Shown piece by piece: positions 29,881 through 42,283 of a stretch of 64,000 bases of DNA. Each line of letters starts with the position of its first letter. The stretch's first letter is position 1. The notes under the pieces were generated by a model. That model worked only from the letters and a program-made list of their open reading frames with translations. It was not told the origin of the DNA and searched no databases. Both the position numbers and the translations under genes were made by a program. Source of the DNA: Roridomyces roridus (taxonomy: Eukaryota; Basidiomycota; Agaricomycetes; Agaricales; Mycenaceae); the NCBI GenBank assembly GCA_029378245.1, contig JARKIF010000046.1, forward strand, positions 186,001-250,000, read 5' to 3'.

Positions 29881-32351
29881 ACTTATACGACGGTGAAAGA
29901 AGAGTGACTCGCTGCTGAGTCATACGGCATTGATCCGTTGATCGGTCATTCGGCCTTCTCCACGCTGCACGGTCAACAATGGGCACTGCTCTGCGCTGGG
30001 TCACCGACATAAAAGGCTCACGTTCGAGAGATTCCCTGCGACATGGGGTAAAAAAACGAGAAAAACGCAATCTCAAATCCACAGCGGGCGGCTGCCCGGG
30101 GTCTCGAATCGAACGAGCTCATCTCAAGTAAATGGTTCGAGAGCATCTAAATATGCCTGATGCGCATCTCTAAATATGCCTAATGCACACCGGTGCAACT
30201 CCGCTGTTTGGTACCTTGTGCGCGGGGTAGGCCCCGGTAGCATGATTATCCGTTCTTTAACGAGATGGCTCTCGATTCTTTGGACTTTGTTTGGTTCCTT
30301 CCCCATTTGTTCAATCTCCTTTTGTTTCCCTCCCTCATCCTGCCTTCGACCCAATCCCTTCTCTACAGCTCTCTCCTCAATTTCTCCCCCAAGCATCACC
30401 GAGATCTCCTGAGTCCTTCCATTCCCCGATCGAAGCCACGGCTCGACAGCCTTTCAAGCATGCACCACCGGCTCGCCGCGACGTATGCATGCCGAGTGCT
30501 GCGTGTCGTCGTTGAACTTGGGAAACTGTCTCCAATTGGGTTGCCTCTGCTCTGTCAACGTGTCTCATGGCAAGCATTGCAGTGCCTTATCAACTGACAA
30601 TCAACTCGGCGAGAACGCGCGTTCTCGGGCCCACCTGTTCTCCACAGCATTTTCTACCATGAAGGAGCTTCTCAGGGGGTTCAGGCGTCGGCGTGCCACG
30701 TATGCATTCGGCACCTGTCCCATATAAACTTGCCATGAACCCAGCCCCACCAACCTTTCCATCCCTCCCTTCCTGCGAGTCCTACCCGCCGTCTCGAGTC
30801 GGTCCTCAAATATGAACATGCCCCGTACCCATTTGAAACACAATCACTCATGCCTCTCACTCTATGCCTGCACTAACGGCGACCTGCATTTCCCTCCCTC
30901 TCATCCCTCCAGATCGCCGCGGTGGCTCCACATTGTTATATCTCGCGGTTGGCTGGCTCGAAGATGCTCTTGGATCCCTCTCACCAGACTCGGTCTCTGC
31001 TGCCGGCCAAACTGCGTTACTGTCACTCATTCGGTTAGGTCCCAACGTAGGCTTTGAGTCTTCATCGTCCAATGAACGCCCAGCCCTCACTTCCTTGCCA
31101 ACTGACCTCAAATGTGTCCTTCTCCTCAAGTGAGACTCGAAACCCGCTGCTCGCCGTGCTCAGGCGATCGAGCGTATCAAACCAGAGGAAGTAAAGTCCG
31201 CCACCATCTGCAACGACGGGCTCCATGTGTTTGCATGGTGCACGCGCACATCCTGGAACGCAAAACACGCCAACCTACTCGTACACCCCATCGGCCGTGT
31301 TTGGGCTGAGAGCCGTAGGCAGCGTTAATCGCAGGCGGTGCACATGGTATTTCCCTGGCTCCGAGTCGAGCCTTGGTAGCACGTTTGTATTGATTTTGTG
31401 ATGAAATTTTTCTTTGTTCTGCCACCATTCTTGGAACAGTTCAAATGAAATATGCCGGAGCGAAGCGGAGGCATGTCTTGTGTCGCGTAACGGCGTTGAG
31501 AGAATGCATCTGAAATGTGGTCGGTGAGTCAGATGTGGTAGATACAATTGAGATACAAGTTAACGAAAGTTACATGTACTGTCGCGATGAACCGTGGTGG
31601 AAGGTGTGCAGTCGGAGAAAACGAAAAGTGCCAGAACCGGAGATCTTACGGCGAGGGCTCGACCCGTACTCGCCGAGGCGCTCTACATGCTCCATGTACA
31701 TTGCCTCCCGACTCCCAACGAATCTGAAAAGCATTGAGCCTGGATACATAGGATAGGATATAGAGCCGGGCAGGATCTGCTCGAGCTTTCCGAGAAATCA
31801 GAAACAGAAGCAACAATTGCATGAGCCTGTTTACAGGCATACAGGACGACAAAAAAGTACCATCAGAACAGCAAACCTACAGCGGAAACTCGAGTCGAAC
31901 GAGCTATCTTCAGGCAAGTGGATTTGAGACTAGGCCAAGTATCCCTGATTCACCCCGGGTGCAGCTCCGCCTTGAAAGCTTGACGTACGTAGTGCGCCCG
32001 GGACGTATGAAGCAATATAAGAGAGACGTAGCCGACACTCCAGGCAGATAATGAGGATACAGTGGAGGTCGTCGACAATTGATAGTTTTGGCATTGTCAA
32101 TCGCGGGAGAGGTAGGTCTAAGATTAGGAGCGCTTGAATGCGACGACTGAAGCTCGCGAGCGGAGCAGTACGCCACCGGTCATGACACGGGCGCAGTTTT
32201 GGTCTTGGGTGCTGGGCGAGGACGGAGGGCATGGGAACGGTAAGGTTGAGGAGCGTGGAGAGCAAAGGCGGCGTCGCGGGGAGGACAGACGAGAACTTCA
32301 CCAGCGATGAGCACTGTTAAGTGGTCATGACCGAGTCGGTGGAATACCAGC
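29881..32351. other. Spacer with two related tRNA-like/promoter-like segments
   Basis: 2.5 kb without a supported gene. Segments at about 30095-30140 and 31872-31915 are alike on the minus strand; both contain GCTCGTTCGA(T/C)TCGAG. This resembles a tRNA B-box, but no tRNA fold can be completed. The motif at 31453-31490 recurs at 61539-61576. Confidence 0.35.
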
Positions 32352-32680
32352 TCAGTTACACGGTGCCAGAGGACGAGTCGTCATCGACGGGAGGGTGAGG
32401 ATGCGGATAGTCTTGGGGTGCTCCATCCGGGGAGCAACGTCGCCCGAAGCCGGATATAGTAGATGGGGACGCCGCCTTCTCACTGCTGGCACAGTCGCGA
32501 CTCGGAGGAGGCAGGGCAGGAGCTCGATTTTGCGAAAGATATGGGTCTGCCATGGCCCGACGAACGTGCGAGCTGCCACAGCGCACGATTTGAGGCTGGC
32601 TAGATCTGCATCGAGGTTGTCGACGATGAGGTCGACGAGTTCTTGCCGGATGGATGGTGGGACATGGTGGCAATGAACAA
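32352..32680 (-). pseudogene. F-box-like gene fragment
   Basis: On the minus strand the frame reads IRQELVDLIVDNLDADLASL, then CAVAARTFVGPWQTHIFRKIELLP. This is clearly related to the start of the gene at 13926 (QELVDGIVENLEGDTLSL, CSLAARTF, LFRKIEIVPP). There is no in-frame ATG at the expected place; the nearest ATG is out of frame. Similarity stops after about 60 residues. It lies head-to-head with the broken paralogue at 32782. Confidence 0.65.
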
Positions 32681-32781
32681 GGTTAATGACGCAAGCTGAT
32701 CATGATGCGCGATCACTTTGGCAGTATTTGCTCGCCACTTGCGCCCGACCGCCATCTCCAGAATTCCCCACCATCCCGACC

Positions 32782-34044
32782 ATGCTCATCCCGCAGGAGC
32801 TCGTCGATATCATCGTAGGCAATCTTGCAGGCGATGTGCCCAGTCTGAGATACTGCTCGCTCGCTGCACGTACCTTCGTCCATCCCTTGTCCATCCCTCC
32901 CAGAGTCTCCTCTTCAAAAGAGTTGACATCCTCCCTCCCAAGCGGAGTGGGGATGATCCATGCCAGAAACTTCACCAAACGATCACATCTTCTCCTCATC
33001 TGGCGTCCCTGGTCCACGACTTGCGCCTCGTATTGGCGGTCGAGAACGAAGAGAAGTCGAGTGCGGCGGGTGACTTGCGGCCTCCCTGGATTTTGTCCGG
33101 GGAGACGCTGTCCCAGATGCTTCCACTCCTCAGGCTGAAACATATAGCCCTCGTCGACGACACATCCACCCATCGGGTGATAGGCGGTTTTAATTGGAGC
33201 CAACTATGCCCCTCCCTTCAATCTGCCCTCATCGCCGCCTTTTCGTCGCCAAGTTTGCTGTCTGTTCGCCTGAGATGGGTCGAATTCATTTCCCCGTAGA
33301 ACTTCTGTCACTTTTCTGCGGCGCGACTTCCCTCAAGTCGCTGCACCTCTCGCATATCATTTTTGATCCAGACCACAAAGGCGACTCCTGGCCGCTGTCG
33401 CGCGTTTGGCGCCCCAAACTCACCTCCATCTCTTGCTTTGAAATCGAGGGCGACACGTTCCACTCTTATTTCCTGAATCCACAAATTGATTTGTCTAGAT
33501 CTGTCCTTACCACGCTCATGATAATGGCTTCAAGCATGAACGAATGGAATTTTGGACCGCCTGCTGTCTCGGCGCTTGAAAATCTAGTGTTTTATGTGCC
33601 TCACTGTAAGTGATTTTACCCTCTGAATCTCCGCACCGAATGAATATCTCAACTGATTTGATTTCAGCTGCGGATTTCGAATCCCTTGTAACGCCCCGCC
33701 TCCGCTCACTTCAGGTGTTCACATCGGACTGGAGTGAAGATCTACTCAAATTTTGTCGAGTCTGCCCCAGAAATGTGCTACTCGAGACACTCTCGCTCGA
33801 TGGAGCTCGGACACAGTGTACCGTCGATTTGGCCGCGCTCAACGATGCGGTGGAATCCCTCCTCTCCGATCTCCCCTCCTTTGAGATGGTAGAATTTCGT
33901 GTTTTGCAGACACACGATGCCGACCACCAGGCTTTCCTCGACTGGTCGGAGCAGGTTCGAGCATCGTTGTTCTCCTTGGACAGTCGTGATCTGCTGGTTT
34001 TCACCGAACTTTTGGGTTTGTCGATGACTTCGCCTCGTGTGTAA
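32782..34044 (+). pseudogene. F-box-like pseudogene, paralogue of the 13926 gene
   Basis: The order matches the intact gene at 13926 throughout: MLIPQELVDIIVGNLAGD, CSLAARTFV, LLFKRVDILPP, LRWVEFISP, VELLSLFCGATSLKSL, then a 62-nt intron (33606-33667) and ADFESLVTPRLRSLQVF. Two lesions break it. An 11-bp tandem duplication (GTCCATCCCTT unit near 32878-32899) shifts the frame after TFVHP. A one-base loss near 33295 makes FISP run into TAG, where the expected frame continues PVELLSLF. With both lesions the product would stop early. Confidence 0.78.
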
Positions 34045-34999
34045 ATTTGACTGATTGCTTTACAGGCAGCTACATGCAATAGCCAGGATTTCTGGGCGAA
34101 TTTGGGTACACTACAAATATGGTTTGAGTCAAGGGGTAGAAATATTAATGAATCCTTGCGGAGACGGCAAAGAGACGTACCGCGGGCTGGAGACTTGCAG
34201 AACGGCGCGTGTTATATCCAATCCAAAATCTGTCGGCGCAGGGCCTGGGCGAGCGAGCAGATTCATACGAGTCAAGGAGCAGTGTAGGACAAGTCTTGAG
34301 TTGGTGCAGTCAACGGTGGCTTGAAATCGACGTCCACAGAAGACCACGCGGTGATTTGGATGTCGTCGAGTCTTCCAGAGTATTGCGTATTCGGCGGACG
34401 TCCACGCGAGTCGGAAACGAGATGAGCCATGTCATGTAAGACACCGGATAGTGAGAAAACCATTGGCGAAGCACCAACCTATGTAGGCCTCCCTATGAAC
34501 CATGATACAGACAGGACAGCGTTCAACGCCTCTCTCGTGCCACATCGAACAATAAGTGGACAGCTTGACCGATGGTTGCCCCCGAGTCGGTACGAAGTGC
34601 AGACCGGGCAACCCTGGTCCAAACTTTTATTGTCAATTTTCTCTAAGGAGCCCGGCTGTTCCCCCAAACCTACTCAACTTCGACCGTCGCGAGTGTCAAA
34701 ATTGTTGTAAGGGGAAAAGGAGATGATTTATTGTGCTAGTACCTGCAGCTTTTATACATCTATGTAGCTATGGAAATGGGTAATATGAAATAGAATGAAA
34801 TAGAATAGTGTCCAAAGGAACGGGGGAGTTGGAAATATTATGGTTGAAACAGAATGAAATGGAATGATGAAACGGGGTATACAACGACCGCCGAGGCTTC
34901 GGACGCCATCCAACAACAGAAATCCGATTCCGAGCGACGCGATACGACTGGAGAAAACTCTATTGAACAACTGACTGCGAGAGTACGTTGACCCAATCT
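34045..34999. other. Spacer with a short GAAATAGAAT repeat
   Basis: About 950 bases with no supported gene. At 34787-34806 the unit GAAATAGAAT occurs twice in tandem with related words around it. Other open frames here are short and unfamiliar. Confidence 0.35.
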
Positions 35000-36026
35000 T
35001 CATCCGACCCCTCCTCCACTATAATAGATCTTGAGTGATTCGACCCGGACCTTGACCTCTACATCGGGGAATGCCTGCTCGTACACTTCGGGCGACATCC
35101 ACGCGTCCAATATGTGCATCTTGCGCGGATATCCCCGGGGCCGCACTCGAGCAAGCGCGGCGATAGGATCCGGTCCCAAAAAATATTCGGTCACGACCAA
35201 TGAATCAAGTACCGGGAGTGTGAGCGCGTCAAACAACTGTGGCCGGCCGTCGGGGTCGGGGCACCCCTCTCCCCATTCAAGGCTAAACGAACGCAGCTGC
35301 GTTAAAGGAGGGACTCTGTGACCGGCCGGTACGGGATAACCGTCACTATAAACGATGAGCGCGCACGTCTCCAGTGCGGTTGTTTGATCCAGGATGTGGA
35401 TTGCGTCCACAGGATAGCACTGGGCAGTAAGGGTCGTGATCTGAGACCAAGGAAGCGGCCTCGTGTACGGGTTGTATTCAAAGTCGAGTGACACCGTCCT
35501 CAGATTCGGTGCCGATTGAAAGATCGGTACGGGCGGCGCAACGGATGTGGTTTGCTGCGACGTATCTGGATCATCTCTCCAATCCACAGCTGCACTGAGT
35601 AGAAGCGGCATCGGAGCTGTAATGTCCGGGAAACTCGCGCGAGGGACGCCAATATCGAGATGTTGCCACCGTGAAACATGGAGAACGATCGCTTCCACGA
35701 ACTTGATGATTGGGATCGATTCTTGGGGGCGTGCGAGTCGACGGGATTCCCGGAGTCGGAGAGACAGGGGCATATTCCCTGAGCTGCCGTTTGCGCCGGG
35801 CGTCGTTCGACTTCTCGAGATCCACGTTGATGGAACTCCACAACGCTGGAGTTCCCAGGGCTATATCCCGCCATAGGCGGCATAATTGAAGGAAGAGCGA
35901 CGGCGAGCTCAGGCCAGCAAGGCCCCTGAGTTCCGGTGACGCGGGGAGAGAGAAGACGAAGATTTCGGCGGTGATTTCGGGCGGTAGGCTCAATACGGGG
36001 GACGCAGGTGGCGAAGCTGCCGACAT
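35000..36026 (-). pseudogene. F-box-like gene with one frameshift
   Basis: The start at 36026 gives MSAASPPASPVLSLPPEITA, then EIFVFSLP, LCRLWRDIALGTPALWSSI and NVDLEK. This is the classical mushroom F-box start (LP.EI..EIF ... VCR.WR.IAL.TP.LW). The frame then changes between about 35830 and 35790. The remainder (GNMPLSLRLRESR, EAIVLHVSRWQHLDI, FQSAPNLRTVSLDFEYNP, SLKIYYSGGGVG) is open to 35000. No acceptable intron bridges the change, so a single indel is likely. If it is an assembly error, the gene would be about 340 residues and normal for the family. Confidence 0.7.
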
Positions 36027-36309
36027 TGGAATGAGAATCTGCAGAGTAAAGTCAGAAGCGTTGTCACGGAGGGCCGACTGTCATGACGCACGCAGGTTCA
36101 ACTTTCAAGTAGGAGTTGAATGGTCCAAGGTCAACCGTATGTATGGATTCCGCGGTGGAAGATGGACGTGGGACGGAGACGGACGTGGGACACAAGGAGC
36201 TGACTCACTTCCCCAACAGCGAGTCACCGAGCATAGCCACAGGGCCTATGTGCGGCCATCAGATCCGGAGCTCCACGCCGACGCATTTTGTAAGCAAGTC
36301 CGCCGAAAC

Positions 36310-36593
36310 AGTTGCCGATCATGACCATTAGGACGCAGAAGAGATTAGGAAGCACGTAGTACTTAGTAGCGAAGCCGAGCTCTGGCCAATGGGAAGACTG
36401 AATTCTGGGTAGGAGGAATTGGATGAAGATTTCGGATGTGATTTCGGCTGGTAAGTAGCGATAGAATTGGGTACTTGGGACAAGGTCGGAATATGGGCGC
36501 CTCTCAACAAGGCGCGCATCGAGGGAGCGTGCTAGTTCTGCTATTTCAAGATCCAGCTGCAGAAGACGAATGCGTGCCGCTGCGAGCTCTGGA
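36310..36593 (-). pseudogene. N-terminal F-box gene fragment
   Basis: The minus strand reads LAAARIRLLQLDLEIAELAR, a coiled-coil-like leader, then YRYLPAEITSEIFIQFLLP. This is the standard leader plus F-box of the family. No ATG is present in the immediate upstream frame, and the resemblance ends after YYVLPNLF. It sits just upstream of the F-box gene at 35000-36026 on the same strand. Confidence 0.55.
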
Positions 36594-38799
36594 CCCTGGG
36601 GAGGTCGGTGAAGCTCGAATCGACATTGGTATCTAGATGAGCCAGGGACAACCAGGTGCAGGTGCCAAAGCGTAAATCACCAATGTGATCTTTGAAATGT
36701 GACGGAAAGCAGTATGGCTTTTGGATGGTGGATGCACACCCAATGCATCATTTAGCGCTTCGGCGCTCTCGGCATCGACATGTTCTGGACGGGTGTGGAG
36801 TTGGTGGGGAGTGTGTTGCACAGATGGCTCATGTTCTGAGGCGGCGCTCAGTTTGTAACACAATTTTAACAACCATCCTGGAGGTCCCCTTGTGAAAAAT
36901 GTTAATAACACGTTAAATTACGTGTTATGTAGTACAGGTTATTTAACATTTCTTTCTCAACACAGCCCTAGACCCAGGGCTCCACCCCACGAGTTCAAGA
37001 TGACCTGTGGAAATTGATACTCGGCGGGTAGTACAGTCGCAGACATGATAGCTGCGGTAGGTCTTGGTGGAATGACTCTGAGAAGAATGGGTGTGGAATC
37101 TGTGGATGCCTCGACATTCAACTTGTTCGCAGCACCAAAGTTGAAGTGGAACTATCAAACCATCCAATTTCCTCCGATACTCACCGGGGACCAGATCTGG
37201 TGGAGGTGACGGTCATCTCCTCAGAAATTGATAATGATGAGAACAAGGAGAGACGAAATTTGACGGCTAACCCCGCTCCGCAAGCCTGTGCCTTGAACAC
37301 TAGTTTTGCGATTAGTGCGAGCTATACAAGCAGAAATTTGCAGCACTTACGTCTACCTGAGCGGTCCAAAGTCGCTCGGCGGGTGACACATCAGGACGCC
37401 ATCTTTGAGTCTTATACAGTGCATAGGGTACTCGGACCAATTGTTTTAATGTACACCTCCCCTGCAAGACCCAAACAATCAATTTCGACTATTTACACAC
37501 CAGTGGAGGAATGGAACTTTCTGGGGTCCCCATATTCAACTGAGGTACTCTAGTAGGTTAGATACAGTGCGCCAAAGTCTTATTTTGCTTCCAGATGGAT
37601 GATGAGAAAGCGGGTGTGTCGAAGTCTGCAGCCATCCCTGTTAGCTTCATCTCAGCTCATGGCGGGCCACACTTTTCAAACCGCGCATGTGGCGCCGTGT
37701 GGAAACATCCCAGTCAGCTACCCCACCACATCCGAGGTCAATCTGCACCCTGGGCATCGAGCAGAACGGTGCCCGACGCCGTCAGTCGCAGTTTACGTAA
37801 TATGCCTGTCAAACTTGGATCTTTCTGACTGATTAAGGTGTCCTGAGCCCAATTCTTCTCGGATTACGTTTGGATATGAACCAATCGATTCCCATGGTGG
37901 TTTTACAGCTCTTAGGGCACTCAGATGAGCTGTTCCTGTCATTTACGAGGCCACGGCACGAGGGGGCATGAATTTCAACCATCTACACTGCAAGTAACTA
38001 CTGGGGGACTCCTATGTCTCAAGACGCTGTCAAATCACTCTCCCTGGTATCTCGGAGTGTGTGAGGGTCCTCATTTATTGTGATATCAACCCAGAGGGAC
38101 ATGGCCTGTGGAGAAACAGGGGGCATCATTCACAGGTGTATTTCGTCCCACAGACGGTCACCGTTGTCAAAATGAGCCTCTGGCGCACTGTAATAATACT
38201 CCGTCCAGTTGTTCCGCGCTCTCCGATACTATGATCTACTGACAATGCCATCCAGAGTGCACAACAGTGAAAAAACACTGTTTGATGTGATTCGGTCCAA
38301 TGACAGCATCATTTAATTGATTTGCATGTCCTGTGCACTGTAAAAAAATTGTAAGAATCGTTTGGTCCATGTTTGAAGACAATCGGACGAGATTTAAACT
38401 CAGAACAGCGCAAATACTGCAAGTGATCGAAATCTCACAAAATTTGACAAAAATCGAGCCGCGCCCTATGTTCCGCAAAGAGCTGTAATGTGTGAGTACC
38501 TTTCCACAGCCTCCCCGATGGCTCCGAGTCCAGGATGCTCATGGCACGTAGGTGTGTACAAGAAACAAGTCTGGGAGCGTTCAGGCCTGTCCCACGCCCA
38601 TATGAGCCTGAGTTGGCAATTCGTCGGTTCACATCAATCCGGCGAGGCAGTTGCCGGGAGCTCCGGGTTCGAGTCCACAGTTTGTGAGTGGCTTGAATTT
38701 TTCAATATTGAAGAAACTGTTTCGCCAAAGTGCGCGGGCCTGCTAGGAGACGGTGAGTGGTGATGCTATGGTTAGTTTTGAGACTGGCCAAGGACTGCC
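36594..38799. other. Spacer with scattered word repeats; no gene
   Basis: 2.2 kb. At about 36898-36955 there is a palindromic cluster (AACACGT-TAAATT-ACGTGTT inside an AAATGTTAA ... TTAACATTT frame), like the end of a TIR element. The remaining open frames are short and unlike known proteins. The region from 38230 to 38480 is AT-rich and may be non-coding transposon DNA. Confidence 0.35.
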
Positions 38800-38915
38800 G
38801 AGACAAACCGTTTCCGAACCGTTTGGGAAACCTTTTCCCCATCCAGGCAAACAAAACGGAAATAAAAACCGTTTTTTCGAGGGAAACAGTTTCCAAACGG
38901 AAAAGGTTGGAGCCT
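38800..38915. repeat. Tract of CCGTTTCC / GGAAACGG words
   Basis: The words CCGTTTCC, CCGTTTGG, GGAAAC and AAACGG recur in both orientations over about 115 bases, giving an imperfect inverted repeat with a short spacer. No target duplication was found. Confidence 0.6.
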
Positions 38916-38949
38916 TATCCCCCCGGCACCAAACTGCCGCCATCTCGTC

Positions 38950-39062
38950 CACCAACCCGCGGGTAACCCGTACCCGTACCCGCGGGTACGGGTACACAGC
39001 CACCACGGGTACGGGTACGGGTAGACCCCCAGATACCCGCGGGTTTACCCGTGCCGATCCCC
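38950..39062. repeat. Tract of ACCCGT / GGGTAC words
   Basis: ACCCGT, GGGTACGGGTAC and CCGCGGGT recur in both orientations over about 110 bases. The right edge, read inward, is GTGGGGATCGGCACGGG. It looks like one end of a TIR element, but the partner end is not convincing. Confidence 0.6.
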
Positions 39063-39293
39063 ACTCATATTCACGCTGTACGACTACTCTTTCCGACCGT
39101 CCCATCTCACGAGTACAGCCGCTGCCATTTCCTGGGCCGAGGACGCCGACACCGTCGCTGCTGACGAGGCCCTCCTCTTCCCCGATCCATCGCGTGAAGT
39201 GTGGTGCGCCTCCTCGTTGCATCTACTTCGTCGAAACTCGAGTCTACGATTGCAGCCTCACCCGATACACCCCTCGTCATCGTCAACCAGTGC

Positions 39294-39832
39294 CAGTGTT
39301 GTAGATAAGGGTCTTAATAAGGGTGGCTTCTGAAATTAAGGGCTTAGCTCAATAATAAGGGTTAATAAGGGCGGGTCATATTAAGGGTTATTTCCCAAAA
39401 TGGAAATTCCTGCCAGGCATCCCAGGTCAGCCGACAGCCAACCCAGAAGCCTCGGAAGGCCAAGGAACGGCTCATTCGGTTATCTAAATGCCCACGCCTG
39501 CTCTGTGCACCATCAGTGGTAGCTAATTCACGGGTGGATCAGTCCGTGGGCGTGAGCCGATTGTGCCATCGGCATTGCATCACTACACACCATTTGCCCT
39601 CATCTGCCGCGGTACAATCACTAGTGGTCGGCAACTGTGGAAGGTGATGACTTGGGTAGTGCTGCTGATGTTCATCAAATCTGATTGCGGCTGATCGCGG
39701 CATCAGCGGAGATCGAAGTACAATAACTCTTAATAATGACTTATCATCGTCGAGCTCCCATGTTAAGGCCTTAGCTTATCATATGATAAGCCCTTAATAA
39801 GATAAGGGCTTATCAACTTATCTACAACACTG
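39294..39832. mobile_element. 539-bp TIR miniature element, TTAATAAGGG-rich
   Basis: The terminal inverted repeats are perfect over 16 bp: CAGTGTTGTAGATAAG at 39294-39309 and its reverse complement at 39817-39832. TCAACCAGTGC stands directly outside the left end and TCAACCACTGC directly outside the right end, an 11-bp direct repeat with one mismatch. Words such as TTAATAAGGG and GATAAGGGCTTA fill both subterminal regions. No coding capacity is present. CAGTG termini suggest hAT, but the duplication is longer than the usual 8 bp. Confidence 0.83.
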
Positions 39833-39843
39833 TCAACCACTGC

Positions 39844-41773
39844 CATCCACTGGCCTCTTCGTCAAGATCTCGCCCTTATCCCACGTGTCCCGCGCTTCCA
39901 CCTTATGCTGGGGGACTGATATATCAATTGCTTGTAGTGGTTGACGAGCCGCGGCATATGAGCGACCCCTAGTCAGAGATCGTCTCTGATGTATCAGCTT
40001 CCCTCTCGGCTAGCACGAATTCACGTGTATTGGATATCCCCGTGAGTCCTGCGTGCAGCGAGCAGAGCACCTTGTACACCGTGGTCGACGATGAGCACGA
40101 ACCTGTCAATGGTTATGTAATTCCCTTTAGGCGACGATGTTAAGAATAGCTCGACATCGCTATCAACAGCGACCACGATTCCCGGCAGAAAAAATCTGAT
40201 AAATTACGCAAAAAATACAGGGTAGGGCTACCGGCGAAGGGAACCTGAGGCCTAGACAACACAGCAATCGCGCGAGGAGACACTCAAAAAAACGGCTACA
40301 CCTCGCAGCCCCATCCCGACAAACCGCCTACACCAGTCCTTGCACACGCGATAACGGCAAAGCCGCCGAAGCGATGGCGGACGTCATGGTAGCCCCATGC
40401 CTATTGGTTAGGTTCTTGAGCCCGACCTATACACACACCCTCCATCTCAGTGCTTAGTCTGCGGATCGGTGCACCCGTTCCAGCGAAGCCCCGGGAGCAT
40501 CGTTCAGGTCCGACGAACACTCTTGATGGAGAGGGAGCTAGTTGAGCGCAACGCTGCATCCCCTCGCCCGCGTAGCTCGGCTAGGGGTGACGTCGGACAG
40601 ATAGCGAGGCGAGGAGGGAACGGCCGCTACACGACGCGAAGGGGAGGCCGCCACGTCAATATGGAAGTAATGAAGGGAGGGTGCTGAACCGTCCCGAGCG
40701 GCGGCGAAAGGCAAGGGACATGCATACCCCTTCGATGAGCGGTGCAGCATCCAGCGAGCGATTACACGGGTGGCTATGGAAACACCCAGTGCGGCAGATG
40801 GAGAGTGTACTGGGAGTGAATGGGGGTTTCATGAGTCCTGCAGCCAAGGAAGAAAGTGCCAGCAGACGCACCTTTCATTCAGCACATCCCAACGACATCC
40901 GCTACTCCTGCCCTCAAATCCCGCCGAAAAACCACAAAATTTTGAGATCTAGCGGTCTTGGACGTGTAGGAAAAGGAAGGTCACAGCTTGAGGCGAAAGG
41001 ACAGGGCAGTGGGGTGGAGTCGTCGTGGTGGTCCTGTGGTGAGAGGTGTTCGTAACGCTGTGACGCCCATTGCCGATCTTGCTGATGGAGTCACTAACTG
41101 AATGTTCATTGTCGTTTGAGCCTCCCTTTTCAAAGAATTCCATTCTGAAGCGGCAGAAAGTTTTGTTTTTATGAGCCAAATCCACTGCTATGCTTGAAAA
41201 AATGCAGACCGCAGTGGGTGAACCAAATGAGCATCACCATAAGTTGGCAGTGCATCAAAACGAGGCACTAACACAGAAAACGAGCTCTCGGCGCTCAACC
41301 AGGCAATATTATGGGGGGAGGTCAGTTGGAGGTTTGTTCTATTGATCTAGCCAAACCCGAATACGCGAAATATTACCGGGCTGTAAGTGAGTGGAAGAAG
41401 TTGCAAAGTCGAATAATGATTGTGCGGTCTAAGAGTGTTCAAACCTATGTACACACCGTCGACTTTTCGACACACTTCGTGCAACCTCGGAAATTTTCCG
41501 CTCCAGCGGCAAATCTGGTTGGATAAATCGATTTGTGGCTACTCTCGTTGTGTTTACGAGTCAAGACAGTAACAGGGAAGCCTCAGGAACCCAATCTTCG
41601 GAGCCATCAAATTCGCCTTTTGGATAGTTTGCGCGAGTACACCTCTGCATTGAGGAATTTCTTAGGGTTAAAACGGTTTTCACAACGTGCTGACCTCATA
41701 TTCAGTAGGAAAAATGCACAGGAACACGTAGTAGCGAAAGCGACCAAGGAAAGGGGACTGAGATGGGGGCAGT
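39844..41773. other. Spacer without a supported gene
   Basis: 1.9 kb. Several open frames of 60-125 codons overlap on both strands, and none shows a known motif. Part of 41300-41770 might be decayed upstream exons of the phosphoesterase remnant that follows. Confidence 0.3.
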
Positions 41774-41986
41774 TTGCACTTTACCGATCCCCGGCGATGG
41801 AAAACAACTGCGGCGGTCATAACCACTATGGGCTGGCGCTTCAGCATCTGGTGCGGCACGACCCTTACAGAGGATTGGCACACGCGCTTCAACGCAGTCG
41901 TCGTCGTATCTGGCCATCTTCATATGCCACGTACGGACTGGCGGCATGGGGTGCGGTTCGAGGAGGTCAGCCTTGGATATTCCTAG
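41774..41986 (+). pseudogene. C-terminal remnant of a metallophosphoesterase gene
   Basis: A 70-codon frame ends DWHTRFNAVVVVSGHLHMPR, then TDWRHGVRFEEVSLGYS. The GHLH motif is the final metal-binding motif of calcineurin-like phosphoesterases. The pattern GHLH-x-RT-x(2-4)-DGVRFEEVSLGYPREW is typical of a particular metallophosphoesterase family seen in bacteria and fungi. Here the sequence stops at GYS with TAG in place of the expected PREW. The upstream domains with the other metal ligands are not found in frame, so this is a fragment. Confidence 0.55.
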
Positions 41987-42283
41987 TTGGAAGTACTGAG
42001 TGAGCCTGCGAGATCAGTACGCCGTCTTGCGATGCAGTGCTGATGGCGGTGATCGCCGTGATCTCCCGTGCTTTCTCCTCTCGACCACTACCTGCACACA
42101 GACATCCCGACCAGCTTTCTCTCATTCTGTCTCACCCACCCACCCTCACACCTGACCTGCTTTTATGGGCCATTGCTAGCGCATGGCAATCCGAGTCTGG
42201 GGGTGTGGAGACGAGAGGGAAGGCCCAAGGTATTGTAGCAGCGAGGTAATTTTGAATGACAAGGACGTGACAATACACACAAA

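Noticed and set aside
30095..31915. tRNA-like B-box segments at about 30100 and 31890
   Set aside because: The T-arm-like hairpin is present but no acceptor stem, anticodon arm or 5' half can be completed in either copy.
38655..38685. GGGTTCGAGTCC resembling a tRNA T-loop
   Set aside because: The flanking bases do not pair as a T-stem and no other tRNA parts are near.
38752..39075. The two tracts at 38800 and 38950 as one TIR element
   Set aside because: The candidate ends (GAGTGGTGATG and GAGTGGGGATC inward) match poorly and no target duplication flanks them.
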